Source: Gammaproteobacteria bacterium (GTDB taxonomy: Bacteria > Pseudomonadota > Gammaproteobacteria > Eutrophobiales > Eutrophobiaceae). Taken from it: 64,000 nucleotides of DNA. The notes under the pieces were generated by a model, which was not told the origin of the DNA, made no database searches, and saw only the letters and a program-made list of their open reading frames with translations. How positions within the stretch are numbered: the stretch's first letter is position 1; each line of letters starts with the position of its first letter. Positions 10,374-22,195 of the stretch are shown here, piece after piece. The DNA lies in the NCBI GenBank assembly GCA_022826885.1, contig JAJDUB010000034.1, forward strand, positions 1-64,000, in the 5' to 3' direction. A program made the translations under genes and the position numbers.

Positions 10374-11651
10374 TTGTCGATGGCTGAAGCAAAAAACGCT
10401 TTTTACGCACAATCCGGCGGGGTGACCGCAGTTATCAATGCCAGCGCCTGCGGCGTGCTGGAAACCGCGCGCCGGAATCCCGGCAGAATAGCCAACGTGT
10501 ACGCCGGACGCAACGGTATTATCGGCGCCCTGACCGAGGACCTGATCGACACCGGGCAGGAGGCGCCCGAAGCCGTTGCCGCACTCAGGCATACGCCGTC
10601 CGGCGCCTTCGGTTCCTGCCGCTACAAACTGAAGGGGCTGGAAGAAAGCCGGGCCGAATACGAGCGCCTGATCGAGGTCTTCAAGGCCCATGACATCGGG
10701 TATTTTTTCTATAACGGAGGCGGCGACTCGGCCGACACTTGCCACAAGGTTTCACAACTGTCCGCTGAATGGGGTTTCCCGATACAGGCGATACACATTC
10801 CCAAGACGGTCGACAATGACCTGCCCGTCACCGACAACTGCCCCGGGTTCGGTTCGGTGGCCAAATACGTTGCGGTATCCGTGCGCGAAGCTTCCTACGA
10901 CGTCAGTTCGATGGCCAGGACGTCCACCAAGGTGTTCATCATCGAAGTCATGGGCCGCCATGCCGGCTGGATTGCCGCCGCGGGAGGGCTGGCCGCCGAC
11001 CGCGACAATGACATTCCGGTGGTGATCCTGTTTCCCGAAGTCCCGTTCGACCAGGAGCGGTTTCTCGCCAGGGTCCGGGACTGTGTCGCGCGCCATGACT
11101 ACTGTTCCGTCGTCGTGTCCGAAGGCGCGCGCTGGCCTGACGGCCGCTTCCTGGCTGAACAGGGCACGAAGGACGCCTTCGGTCATGCCCAGTTGGGCGG
11201 CGCGGCGCCGGTGGTGGCAGGCCTTGTCAAGCAGGAACTGGGTTATAAATATCACTGGGCCGTAGCCGACTACCTGCAGCGCTCGGCGCGCCATATCGCC
11301 TCAAAGACGGATGTCGACCAGGCATACGCGCTTGGCAAGGCCGCGGTGGAGTTCGCCCTGGCCGGGAACAGCGCCATCATGCCGGTGCTTGTGCGCACCT
11401 CCGATAACCCGTACCGATGGGAAATCGGCCAGGCGGACCTCAAGGACGTGGCCAACGTGGAAAAATTCATGCCCGGGGAATTCATCAGCGAAGACGGTTT
11501 CGGCATCACACCCGCGTGCCGCGCCTACCTGGAGCCGCTGATCCAGGGAGAAGACTATCCGCCTTACCGGAACGGGATGCCCGACTATGTGCGCCTCAGA
11601 AATGCGCCGGTGGCAAAAAAAACCGCCACAGAGTTTGAACTTCGCAGATGA
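10374..11651 (+). CDS. 6-phosphofructokinase, probably pyrophosphate-dependent
   Basis: 425 aa PFK fold: QSGGVTAVINAS, YNGGGDSADT (Asp at the PPi-type position), IPKTVDNDL (Lys at the PPi-type position), EVMGRHAGWIAA. Confidence 0.93.
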   Translation: MSMAEAKNAFYAQSGGVTAVINASACGVLETARRNPGRIANVYAGRNGIIGALTEDLIDTGQEAPEAVAALRHTPSGAFGSCRYKLKGLEESRAEYERLIEVFKAHDIGYFFYNGGGDSADTCHKVSQLSAEWGFPIQAIHIPKTVDNDLPVTDNCPGFGSVAKYVAVSVREASYDVSSMARTSTKVFIIEVMGRHAGWIAAAGGLAADRDNDIPVVILFPEVPFDQERFLARVRDCVARHDYCSVVVSEGARWPDGRFLAEQGTKDAFGHAQLGGAAPVVAGLVKQELGYKYHWAVADYLQRSARHIASKTDVDQAYALGKAAVEFALAGNSAIMPVLVRTSDNPYRWEIGQADLKDVANVEKFMPGEFISEDGFGITPACRAYLEPLIQGEDYPPYRNGMPDYVRLRNAPVAKKTATEFELRR

Positions 11652-11715
11652 ATCTATAAACTTACCAGCTTCGAATTTCGGCTAACCATCAACAACCAAA
11701 AGAAAGGAGCACACA

Positions 11716-13728
<2,013 letters not shown>

Positions 13729-13745
13729 TACCCGGTTACTGAACC

Positions 13746-14219
13746 GTGTCAGTCGCCTCGCTCATTCTGTTTGTTGTCCTTAATGAGCCGCGCCAGTTTT
13801 CCGCTCTCGATCTGTGGGAGAGAGAATGCAATGCGGGTGATGCCGCGGCCTGTGAACGGTTGAAGAAAGCGCAGGCCGGGGCCGGGAAACTGGAGCGCCT
13901 GGACAGCCTGGCGCAACGCTACGGTGCCCGCGCCGACCGACGCGAACTTGAAGAGGACGGCATGCCGCGACTGGACCTCGCCTACATACAGGTGATGCGG
14001 GATTTTATCGACGCAGAACATGCGGCGGGCAGCGAGGAATTGAATTATGACGAGGAAACCGTCAATTATTGCGCGGACCACTTCCATAACTACTGGAGAA
14101 ACAGAAAACTGTGGTGGCCCACCGATGAGAACGGCGCCCCGAGCTGGACCGACATTTATTACTACATCGTCGACCACTACCACGGCATCTGCCTGAGGCG
14201 CTATTTCAACCGGCTCTGA
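13746..14219 (+). CDS. hypothetical protein
   Basis: 157 aa; N-terminal hydrophobic stretch, ECNAGDAAACERLKKAQ, Trp/Tyr-rich C-terminal region; no family recognised. Confidence 0.65.
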   Translation: MSVASLILFVVLNEPRQFSALDLWERECNAGDAAACERLKKAQAGAGKLERLDSLAQRYGARADRRELEEDGMPRLDLAYIQVMRDFIDAEHAAGSEELNYDEETVNYCADHFHNYWRNRKLWWPTDENGAPSWTDIYYYIVDHYHGICLRRYFNRL

Positions 14220-14260
14220 CCGGGCTGTTAAGGGAAGCTCCAACTGAATCAGGGGTTTCT

Positions 14261-14830
14261 TTACCGGTAGCCGGCAAGCAACTGCGCCGTCTCAAACAGG
14301 GGCAGCCCCATGATCCCGGAATAGCTGCCCTCTATTCTTGAAATAAATTTCGCGGCGCTGTCCTGGATGCCGTATCCGCCCGCCTTGTCATAGGGCGTTT
14401 CGTTGTCGCAATAGGCTTCACATTCCCCGACAGTGAGCTGTTTGAACCGGACCGTGCTCTCGCTCAGCCTGTGGTCAAGCCGCTCATTGAGGAGTACCAC
14501 GGCGGTGAGTACCCGGTGCGTCCTGCCGGACAGCGACATGAGCATGTCGACCGCGGCTTGCCGGTGCGGCGGTTTTCCAAGAATCCGGTTATCCAGGACC
14601 ACTTCCGTGTCCGCGGCGAGTATCGGCCAGGGGTGAGGCGCGACCGCTCTGGCGGCTTCGGCTTTTGCCGCGGCCACGCGCACGACATAATCTGCCGCCG
14701 GCTCGTTTTCCCCGCGGATTTCTTCCACGTCTGTGCCGATGATCTCGTAAGCTACTCCGATCTGGTCCAGCAGCGCCTTGCGCCTGGGCGACCTGGAAGC
14801 CAGGTAGAGCCGCCGCGACGGTTCGATCAT
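14261..14830 (-). CDS. maf: Maf-like nucleotide pyrophosphatase
   Basis: LYLASRSPRRKALLDQIGV, ILAADTEVVLDNRILGKP, YDKAGGYGIQDSAAKFISRIEGSYSGIMGLPLFET. Confidence 0.96.
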   Translation of the reverse strand: MIEPSRRLYLASRSPRRKALLDQIGVAYEIIGTDVEEIRGENEPAADYVVRVAAAKAEAARAVAPHPWPILAADTEVVLDNRILGKPPHRQAAVDMLMSLSGRTHRVLTAVVLLNERLDHRLSESTVRFKQLTVGECEAYCDNETPYDKAGGYGIQDSAAKFISRIEGSYSGIMGLPLFETAQLLAGYR

Positions 14831-15165
14831 GGGAGACTGCTTGCCCTGTCGGTTACCGTCCAGAGTTTCTCGAGTTGATAATATTCCCTGGTGTCGGGGT
14901 GCATGACATGGGCGATCACGTCACCGAAATCGATCAGTATCCATTCCGCCTGTTGTTGTCCCTCCACGCCGAGCGGCCTGATTTGCCTTGTCTTTGCCGC
15001 CTCGATTATCCTGTCCGCAATTGCCTTGACCTGGCGGTCTGAGCGCCCGCTGGCGATGATCATGTAATCCGTCATGGTCGTCAGCGCGCGTACGTCGAGC
15101 GTCTGCACGTCCTGGGCTTTCAGGTCTTCCATCGTGTCGGTAATCAGGCGGGCGAAACTGTTCAT
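14827..15165 (-). CDS. rsfS: ribosome silencing factor
   Basis: TLDVRALTTMTDYMIIASGRSDRQVKAIAD...GVEGQQQAEWILIDFGDVIAHVMHPDTREYYQLEKLW. Confidence 0.96.
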   Translation of the reverse strand: MNSFARLITDTMEDLKAQDVQTLDVRALTTMTDYMIIASGRSDRQVKAIADRIIEAAKTRQIRPLGVEGQQQAEWILIDFGDVIAHVMHPDTREYYQLEKLWTVTDRASSLP

Positions 15166-15806
15166 GAGTATAAATTGTTCTCCTTGATGTAGTTATGGAT
15201 GCCGGGGGGCAGTATGTTTTCCGTATTCTGTTTTCCGTTGAGCAATGCGCGCGCCTGTGAGGATGAAATGTCCGGGACGCTGACCGCCGCCTTGTGGATG
15301 CAGCCGCCGGGGCGCGTATGCAGGCTCAGCGGCGAGGCGCAGGCATGCTTGGCATAAAGGTCCTGCAGGCGCTGGTCCCGGCGTTGCCTGCCCTGCTGCT
15401 TCCTGTCGATGATCACCAGGTGCGCATAATCCGTCAGTTCCTGCCAGCGGCGCCATGTCGGCAGGGTTGTAAAAGCATCCGCGCCCATGATGAAGCAAAG
15501 CGATTGTTCCGGCGCGCCGGCGCGCAGCTCGATCAGGGTGTCGATTGTGTACGATATGCCGCCTCTCCTGAGTTCGACGTCATCGACTGCCAGTTGCGGA
15601 TACGGTTTCAGCGCACACTCCAGCATGGCTTGCCGGTGCGGCGGCGCAGCGGCGGCGACTGCTTTATGGGGAGGGGTGTTCGCAGGGATGAAGTTGACTC
15701 CGTCAAGGTCCAGGGCTTCCAGGCATTCGAGCGCAATACGGATGTGACCGATGTGTACCGGATCAAATGCGCCGCCTATCAAACCGATGGGTTTCCCGTT
15801 ACTCAC
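15162..15806 (-). CDS. nadD: nicotinate-nucleotide adenylyltransferase
   Basis: IGLIGGAFDPVHIGHIRIALE, IPANTPPHK, FIMGADAFTTLPTWRRWQEL. Confidence 0.97.
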   Translation of the reverse strand: MSNGKPIGLIGGAFDPVHIGHIRIALECLEALDLDGVNFIPANTPPHKAVAAAAPPHRQAMLECALKPYPQLAVDDVELRRGGISYTIDTLIELRAGAPEQSLCFIMGADAFTTLPTWRRWQELTDYAHLVIIDRKQQGRQRRDQRLQDLYAKHACASPLSLHTRPGGCIHKAAVSVPDISSSQARALLNGKQNTENILPPGIHNYIKENNLYS

Positions 15807-15823
15807 TCAACCCACACTTGAAA

Positions 15824-17080
15824 TCACTTTCTGATATGGCCATCACCGATAACGATAAACTTCTGCGAAGTCAGCCCCTCGAGGCCAACCGGACCCCGGG
15901 CGTGAAACTTGTCCGTGCTGATCCCGATTTCCGCGCCCAGGCCGTACTCGTAACCGTCCGCGAAACGGGTCGAGGCATTCACCATGACCGAACTCGAATC
16001 GACCTCTGCCAGAAAGCGCCGGGCGTGATTCACGTTCTCCGTCACTATGGCGTCGGTATGCCGGGAACCGTAATGCTCGATATGCTCCAGCGCCTGGTCC
16101 AGCCCGCTGACGATCCTCAGCGACATGATCGGCGCCAGGTACTCCGTGAAATAATCCTCATCGGCAGCGGCCGTTATGCCCGGCAGGATCTGCCTGGAGC
16201 GCTCGTCGCCGCGGATCTCCACCCCGACCTCTTCCAGCATCGGACCGAGGCGCGCAAGCACCTCCTCTGCTTTCGGTTCCGCCACCAGCAGGCATTCCAT
16301 CGTGCAGCAGGTGCCGTAACGCTGGGTCTTGGCGTTATAGGCGATGGTCACCGCCTTGTCCGCATCCGCATGGCTGTCCACGTAGACATGGCATACCCCG
16401 TCCAGGTGCTTGATCACCGGCATCCTGGCTTCCTTGCTGATTCGTTCAATGAGGCCCTTGCCCCCGCGCGGGATGACCACGTCGATATATTCATCGAGGG
16501 CCAGCATTTCCCCGACCGCGGCCCGGTCCGTGGTTTCGACGACCTGTACCGCCGTGCCCGGCAGGCCTGCGGACTGCAGGCCGTCGGCGATGCACGCGGC
16601 GATGGCGCGGTTGGAATTGATCGCTTCCGAGCCACCCCTGAGGATCACCGCGTTGCCCGATTTTATGCATAGACCCGCGGCATCCGCGGTCACGTTGGGC
16701 CGGGACTCGTAGATGATTCCCACCACGCCCAGCGGCACCCGCATGCGCCCTACCTGGATCCCGGTCGGGCGGTAATTCATTCCCGAAATTTCTCCGATGG
16801 GATCGGCCAGGCCGGCAACCTGCACCAGGCCGTCAGCCATGGCTTCCAGTCGCGCCGGGGTCAATTCGAGACGGTCCAGCAGCGCGTCTGTCAGCCGGTT
16901 TTCCTTCGCCGCAACCAGGTCCGTATGGTTTGCCTCGGATAACTGCGCGCGTTGCGACAGCAACCGTTCGGCGATGGCGTTGAGCGCGGCGTTCTTGGTC
17001 CCGGCTTCTGCCCGCGCCATGGCTCGCGCCGCGTCTCGCGCGGCGTTGCCCATAGCTCGCATGTAATCACGAATATTCAT
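15824..17080 (-). CDS. proA: gamma-glutamyl phosphate reductase
   Basis: [74 protein letters not shown]. Start trimmed to MNIRDYM. Confidence 0.97.
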   Translation of the reverse strand: MNIRDYMRAMGNAARDAARAMARAEAGTKNAALNAIAERLLSQRAQLSEANHTDLVAAKENRLTDALLDRLELTPARLEAMADGLVQVAGLADPIGEISGMNYRPTGIQVGRMRVPLGVVGIIYESRPNVTADAAGLCIKSGNAVILRGGSEAINSNRAIAACIADGLQSAGLPGTAVQVVETTDRAAVGEMLALDEYIDVVIPRGGKGLIERISKEARMPVIKHLDGVCHVYVDSHADADKAVTIAYNAKTQRYGTCCTMECLLVAEPKAEEVLARLGPMLEEVGVEIRGDERSRQILPGITAAADEDYFTEYLAPIMSLRIVSGLDQALEHIEHYGSRHTDAIVTENVNHARRFLAEVDSSSVMVNASTRFADGYEYGLGAEIGISTDKFHARGPVGLEGLTSQKFIVIGDGHIRK

Positions 17081-17114
17081 ACTGTCATTGCGTCTTGTCC
17101 AGCGTGTAGCGTGT

Positions 17115-17139
17115 GGGGGCGGAATTGAATTCCGTCCCC
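17115..17139. repeat. 25-nt dispersed palindrome (GGGGxCxGA type)
   Basis: GGGGGCGGAATT G AATTCCGTCCCC, one mismatch in the stem, between proA and holA. Confidence 0.85.
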
Positions 17140-17164
17140 GTATTGCCACCACGAATCCTGGCTG

Positions 17165-18190
17165 TCATTGTTTCTCATCCAGCCTGTAGCCGGCCAAGGT
17201 AAACATAAACTTCTCCAGCAGGCGCCAGCCGTCCGCCTCGACTACCCCTTTCAGGGCCTTGTCCACTTCCAGGGCCTCGACCAGCAGCGCCGACAACCGG
17301 TCGGGGGCGAAGCGCCGCAACAACATATTGAGGCCTTTCCTGTGCCGCTCCAGCACCCGGTAGGCGCCGAAAACCTGTTCTTTCGGTTTTCCCCGGGCTA
17401 TTTCATGGGCGATGGCGCCTGCCCGGCGAAACCCCCACATCAGGGCGCCGTAAACGTTGAGCGCCTCGATGCCTTCATTCCTGAGCCCCCGCAGCATCCT
17501 TGAGACCCGTTCCGGTTCGCCGCGGAACACGTTCTCAATCAGGTCGAACACGTCGTAGCGGGCACTGTCCACCACCATATTCAGCGCCGCCTCGCCGCCG
17601 ATTTCCTCCTGGCCCACCAGCAATGCCAGTTTATCAATTTCCTGCTGCGCCGCCAGCAGGTTTCCTTCGACCCGTTGTGCTATCAGCGCGGCGGTTTCCC
17701 TGGTAATCCTTTTATCCTGGCGCCGGCAACGGGCCATAATCCAACCCGGCAGTTCGGCGGGTTCAACCGGCCAGACCTGTATGCAGCACCCGCACTGTTC
17801 CAGCGCCTTGAACCACTTCGCCTGCTGGGCCTTTCTGTCGATGCGGCCCGAAGTCAACAACAACAGGTTGTCGGGAGAATGGCCCGCCGCGTAGGCGGCC
17901 AGGGCCGCGCCGCCTTCCCTGCCCGGCTTGTGGTCGCCCAGCCTGAGCTCGATGATGCGTCTGCTGGAAAACAGGGACAGGTTGGCGCCGGCTTCCTGCA
18001 ACCGGCCCCAGTCAAACCCGGCATCCATTTCCAGGACGATGCGTTCGTCATGGCCAAGTTCGCGGGCGCGGGCCCGGATCAGGTCGCCCGCCTCCTGCAA
18101 CTGCAGAGGTTCATCACCGCTGATGTAATAGACCGGCAGGAGTTCGGGCCTGTTCAGGTGTGCCGGGAGTTGCTCTGACTTCAGCCGCAT
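17165..18190 (-). CDS. holA: DNA polymerase III subunit delta
   Basis: LPVYYISGDEPLQLQEAGDLIRARARE; RIIELRLGDHKPGREGGAALAAYA; located leuS-lptE-holA. Confidence 0.94.
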   Translation of the reverse strand: MRLKSEQLPAHLNRPELLPVYYISGDEPLQLQEAGDLIRARARELGHDERIVLEMDAGFDWGRLQEAGANLSLFSSRRIIELRLGDHKPGREGGAALAAYAAGHSPDNLLLLTSGRIDRKAQQAKWFKALEQCGCCIQVWPVEPAELPGWIMARCRRQDKRITRETAALIAQRVEGNLLAAQQEIDKLALLVGQEEIGGEAALNMVVDSARYDVFDLIENVFRGEPERVSRMLRGLRNEGIEALNVYGALMWGFRRAGAIAHEIARGKPKEQVFGAYRVLERHRKGLNMLLRRFAPDRLSALLVEALEVDKALKGVVEADGWRLLEKFMFTLAGYRLDEKQ

Positions 18191-18206
18191 TCAGCCTGTT
18201 CTTGCC

Positions 18207-18704
18207 TCAATTCGCCAGCGTATTCAGGCGCCGTATGATCTGCGCCGCGGCCTGTTCGATCAGTTCTTCCCTGATGGTCTCCTCTTCGGAAAATTTTCCC
18301 AGCGCCGCGTCTTCATCAAATGCGTAATCACCGCTGACCCTGATGTCCTGGCCCGCAACCAGGTCTTCCCCGCCGGCTTCGCTGATGCTGATGCGGGCAG
18401 TGAATACGATAAGGTATTCTTCAACCTTGCCGGTTTCGGGGGAAACGCTTGCAACCTGGCGCTCAAATGCCCCGCCGGACATGGTCAACACATAGTCGGC
18501 GCCTTTAATTCCGTCCGTAACCCTGACGCCGGATATCGCCAACTGTGACTTCACCGCATCTGCAAGCGGTCCGGCAGCGGCGCTTACGTGGATACTATAA
18601 CCGCCCTCGGCCTTGACCTGCGGACTCTGGCCGCGCAGATGATAGCCGCAGCCCTGGACCAGGGCCGCGGCCAGCAGAACAACATGCAGCGCCGCTGTTT
18701 TCAT
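18207..18704 (-). CDS. lptE: LPS-assembly lipoprotein LptE
   Basis: Lipobox LVQGCGYHLRGQ; between leuS and holA. Start trimmed to MKTAALHVV. Confidence 0.9.
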   Translation of the reverse strand: MKTAALHVVLLAAALVQGCGYHLRGQSPQVKAEGGYSIHVSAAAGPLADAVKSQLAISGVRVTDGIKGADYVLTMSGGAFERQVASVSPETGKVEEYLIVFTARISISEAGGEDLVAGQDIRVSGDYAFDEDAALGKFSEEETIREELIEQAAAQIIRRLNTLAN

Positions 18705-18756
18705 GCGCGCAAAGGATACGGCTTTACGCAATCCGACACAAGGAAAATCAGGGGGA

Positions 18757-21336
18757 TCACCCGACCGCGACGATGTTGACCAGGCGTTGCGGCACGACGA
18801 TGACTTTCGCCACGGTTTTGCCGCTGATGTGCCGCTGTACGTTTTCATTGCTCAGGGCATCGGTTTTTATACTTTCTTCGCTGGCATCGGGCGCGGCAAG
18901 AATCTGTGCCCGCTTCTTCCCGTTTACCTGCACCACCAACTGCAGTTCGTCCTCAACCATGGCGCCTGCATCCGCCTGCGGCCAGCCGGCGTCAATGAGC
19001 GCGGTTTCCTTTCCCATCGCGCGCCAGATTGCATCGGTGATATGGGGGATAATCGGCGAGAGCAGCAGCACCATGACTTCCAGGCCCTCGCGGCGCACGG
19101 CCGCGGCATTGGCGGATTGCTCGTTCATGCGCGACAGCACGTTCAACAACTCCATTACCGCGGCAATGGCGGTATTGAAAGTATAACGGCGGCCGATGTC
19201 ATCGTTCACCTTGACTATGGTCTGGTGGATTTTGCGGCGCACATCCCGCTGTTCCCGGGTATACGCGGCCGGACCGGCCGGCGCTGCGCGGTAATTGTTG
19301 CGGGCGTATTTCCAGAGGCGTTTGAGAAAGCGGTAGGCGCCTTCAATCCCTGAATCCGACCACTCCAGGCTTTGCTCCGGCGGCGCGGCAAACATGATGA
19401 ACAGGCGCACGGTGTCGGCGCCGTACCTGTCGATGATGTCCTGCGGGTCGATACCGTTGTTCTTTGATTTCGACATTTTCTCTCGTTTGCCGATGGTTAC
19501 CGGCAACTTGTCCGAACTGAGCCTTGCCGCGATGATCCGGCCCTTGGCGTCCCGTTCGAATTCCAGGTCCTTGAAATTGTAATACGTCCTGCGGCCGGCC
19601 TCCTCCCGGTAGAAGGTTTCTGCGACGACCATGCCCTGTGTCAGCAGGTTTTTAAACGGTTCCCCGTGACGGGTCAGCCCCAGGTCGCGCATGAGCTTCT
19701 GAAAAAACCTCGAATACAACAAGTGCAACACGGCGTGTTCTATTCCGCCGACATACTGGTCCACAGGCAACCAGTACTCGGTCCGCTCATCCAGCATCGC
19801 GTCATGGTTGTCCGTGCAACAGAAACGCGCGAAATACCAGGAGGACTCGAAAAACGTATCGAAGGTGTCGGTCTCCCTGCGCGACGGCAACCTGGTTTCA
19901 GGGTGGGGGGTGTAAAGAAAATCATCCATTTCGTTCAATGGTGATCGAACACCGGAAAATTCGACATTTTCCGGCAACACCACCGGCAGCTCATGCGCCG
20001 GTAGCGGCACTGAACCGCCGTTCTCATCCGTAATCACGGGTATGGGGCAACCCCAGTAGCGTTGCCGTGAAATGCCCCAGTCGCGCAAACGGTAGTTGAC
20101 CTTGCGCCCGCCCATCCCGGCTTCTTCGATCCGGTCCGCGATGGAGGCAAATGCCTGTTCGAAGGTCAGACCGTCGAATTCGCCGGAGTTTTCCAGTATC
20201 CCTTTCTGCACATACGCGCCCTCGTCCAGGGTTATCCCTATGCCGTCCGCCGGACGGATGACCGGCTTGATCGGGAGATCATGTTTTTTTGCGAATTCCC
20301 AGTCGCGCGAGTCATGCCCGGGCACTCCCATCACCGCGCCGGTGCCGTAGCCCATCAGGATGAAGTTGGCCACCCACACCGGCAGGGCTTCCCCGGTAAA
20401 CGGATGAGTAACGTGTATATCCAGGGGAACGCCCTCTTTCTCCATGGCTTCCAGTTCGGCCTCGGACGTGCCGACACTGCTGTATTTCTGCACAAATGCT
20501 GCGATGTCCGCGCGCCTCTCCGCGGCGGCAACAGCCACGGGATGTTCGAAGGCCACCGCCATGTAACTGACGCCGAACAGGGTATCGGGACGAGTGGTGA
20601 ACACCGTCAGCTTTTCCGGGCCGCCGGCAATCGGGAAATCAATTTCAACCCCTTCGGATCGCCCGATCCAGTTGCGCTGCATGGTGCGCACGGAATCGGG
20701 CCAGCCATCAAGGTTGTCCAGTTCTTCCAGCAATTCCTCGCTGTAATCGGTAATCTTCAGGAACCATTGCGGTATTTCTTTCCTTTCCACTACTGCGCCG
20801 GACCGCCAACCCCTGCCGTCTATCACCTGTTCGTTGGCCAGTACGGTCTGGTCCACGGGGTCCCAGTTAACCGGGGCGGTTTTCTTGTAAACCAGCCCTT
20901 TCCTGTACAGCTCGGTGAAAAACCATTGTTCCCAGCGATAGTAATCCGGCCTGCACGTGGCGATTTCCCGGTCCCAGTCATAGGCAAACCCCAGTCGCTG
21001 CAACTGGGTGCGCATGTAGTCGATATTCTGGTAGGTCCATTTGGCCGGTGCCACGCGGTTTTCTATCGCCGCGTTCTCCGCCGGCAAGCCGAAGGCGTCC
21101 CAGCCCATGGGCTGGAGCACGTTCCTGCCCTGCAAGCGCTGGTAGCGGGCTATCACATCGCCTATGGTGTAATTTCTCACGTGGCCGATGTGCAGCTTCC
21201 CGCTGGGGTAGGGAAACATGGAGAGGCAGTAAAACTTTTCCCGGCCAGGCTCCTCCCTTACCTTGAAGGCGCGCTTTTTTTCCCACGTCGCCTGGACTTC
21301 GGTCTCTATTTTCCTGGGCTGGTACGCTATATCCAT
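18757..21336 (-). CDS. leuS: leucyl-tRNA synthetase
   Basis: MFPYPSGKLHIGHVRNYTIGDVIARYQRLQGRNVLQPMGWDAFGLPAENAAI; KMSKSKNNGIDPQDIIDRYGADTVRLF. Confidence 0.98.
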   Translation of the reverse strand: MDIAYQPRKIETEVQATWEKKRAFKVREEPGREKFYCLSMFPYPSGKLHIGHVRNYTIGDVIARYQRLQGRNVLQPMGWDAFGLPAENAAIENRVAPAKWTYQNIDYMRTQLQRLGFAYDWDREIATCRPDYYRWEQWFFTELYRKGLVYKKTAPVNWDPVDQTVLANEQVIDGRGWRSGAVVERKEIPQWFLKITDYSEELLEELDNLDGWPDSVRTMQRNWIGRSEGVEIDFPIAGGPEKLTVFTTRPDTLFGVSYMAVAFEHPVAVAAAERRADIAAFVQKYSSVGTSEAELEAMEKEGVPLDIHVTHPFTGEALPVWVANFILMGYGTGAVMGVPGHDSRDWEFAKKHDLPIKPVIRPADGIGITLDEGAYVQKGILENSGEFDGLTFEQAFASIADRIEEAGMGGRKVNYRLRDWGISRQRYWGCPIPVITDENGGSVPLPAHELPVVLPENVEFSGVRSPLNEMDDFLYTPHPETRLPSRRETDTFDTFFESSWYFARFCCTDNHDAMLDERTEYWLPVDQYVGGIEHAVLHLLYSRFFQKLMRDLGLTRHGEPFKNLLTQGMVVAETFYREEAGRRTYYNFKDLEFERDAKGRIIAARLSSDKLPVTIGKREKMSKSKNNGIDPQDIIDRYGADTVRLFIMFAAPPEQSLEWSDSGIEGAYRFLKRLWKYARNNYRAAPAGPAAYTREQRDVRRKIHQTIVKVNDDIGRRYTFNTAIAAVMELLNVLSRMNEQSANAAAVRREGLEVMVLLLSPIIPHITDAIWRAMGKETALIDAGWPQADAGAMVEDELQLVVQVNGKKRAQILAAPDASEESIKTDALSNENVQRHISGKTVAKVIVVPQRLVNIVAVG

Positions 21337-21480
21337 CTCGAATGAGTCTGTATGCATCAATCGTGGAAGAATACAGCAGAGGGGCCGTAATGAACAAGCC
21401 CGAAAGTTGCACAGGGGGACGGGCCGCCGCTTACTGGATATGGGAGGATGCCTTGAACCCGCCCCCGTCTGTGCGTTCTT

Positions 21481-21753
21481 TTACTCGGGACTGTCGCCGA
21501 CCGTCAGCATCTCCCTGTTTTTTTCCACCAGCGTCCGTCCTATTCCCCTGATATTGGTCAGCTCCTGCACAGCCTTGAAACCGCCGTTCTGTTCCCGGTA
21601 TTCGATGATCCTTTCAGCGAACGATTCGCCGACGCCGCGCAGGCTCATCAATGTTTCCTTGTCTGCCGTATTGATGTCAACCGTCCCGCCGGCAAACAGC
21701 GTGACAGGCAGGCAGAGCAACATGGCGGCGGCAAGATTCCTTAATTTTTTCAT
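21481..21753 (-). CDS. comEA: ComEA-like helix-hairpin-helix DNA-binding protein
   Basis: Signal peptide followed by GTVDINTADKETLMSLRGVGESFAERIIEYREQNGGFKAVQELTNIRGIGRTLVEKNREML. Confidence 0.88.
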   Translation of the reverse strand: MKKLRNLAAAMLLCLPVTLFAGGTVDINTADKETLMSLRGVGESFAERIIEYREQNGGFKAVQELTNIRGIGRTLVEKNREMLTVGDSPE

Positions 21754-21862
21754 AATGGTCTCCTTCTGTTTTTCAGTTAAAAGTTATTTTGTCCGTGATC
21801 CTCGACCACACTTAACAGTCTATCGGCCGCCCGGCTACCGGCAAGAAAAAAATCAGCAAAAA

Positions 21863-21878
21863 TGTGAGAAAACTCACA
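21863..21878. promoter_or_regulatory. CRP/Vfr-type operator candidate
   Basis: TGTGA GAAAAC TCACA, exact match to the TGTGA-N6-TCACA consensus, about 110 bp upstream of the comEA start. Confidence 0.6.
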
Positions 21879-22063
21879 AAATCAGTGAAATTTTTTGCGC
21901 AGGGCCCCGCCGAACCTGCAGGTTTACCCGGGCGGCGAACAGATGTTTGCGATTTATGCTATAATTTAGCGTCATTCCGGGCCATGCGATACAATGTTAA
22001 AAACCGGTAAAACAAGCTGTGAACAATTTGTATAAAATACGTCATCCTTTGACGGAGCACTGA

Positions 22064-22072
22064 TTATCCACA
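22064..22072 (+). promoter_or_regulatory. DnaA-box-like 9-mer
   Basis: TTATCCACA, exact match to TTATNCACA; a second near match TGTGAACAA (reverse TTGTTCACA) lies at 22018-22026. Confidence 0.6.
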
Positions 22073-22195
22073 GGGAATTAAACGGGAGTCGGCAATAAAA
22101 TTCTTTTCGGTATGGAGCGTATCTTTTTGATTTTTAAGGAGAAAATAGTTTTTTCCCGTTTTGCGTCCGTGCAATAAAAACTACTCTAAAAATAT

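Noticed and set aside
14232-14259. GGGAAGCTCCAACTGAATCAGGGGTTTC near maf
   Set aside because: Similar to the 41293 and 58320 units but pairing is weak; mentioned only as a possible relative, not called as a feature.
20281-21345. 354-aa + strand ORF
   Set aside because: Antisense to leuS with no domain signal.
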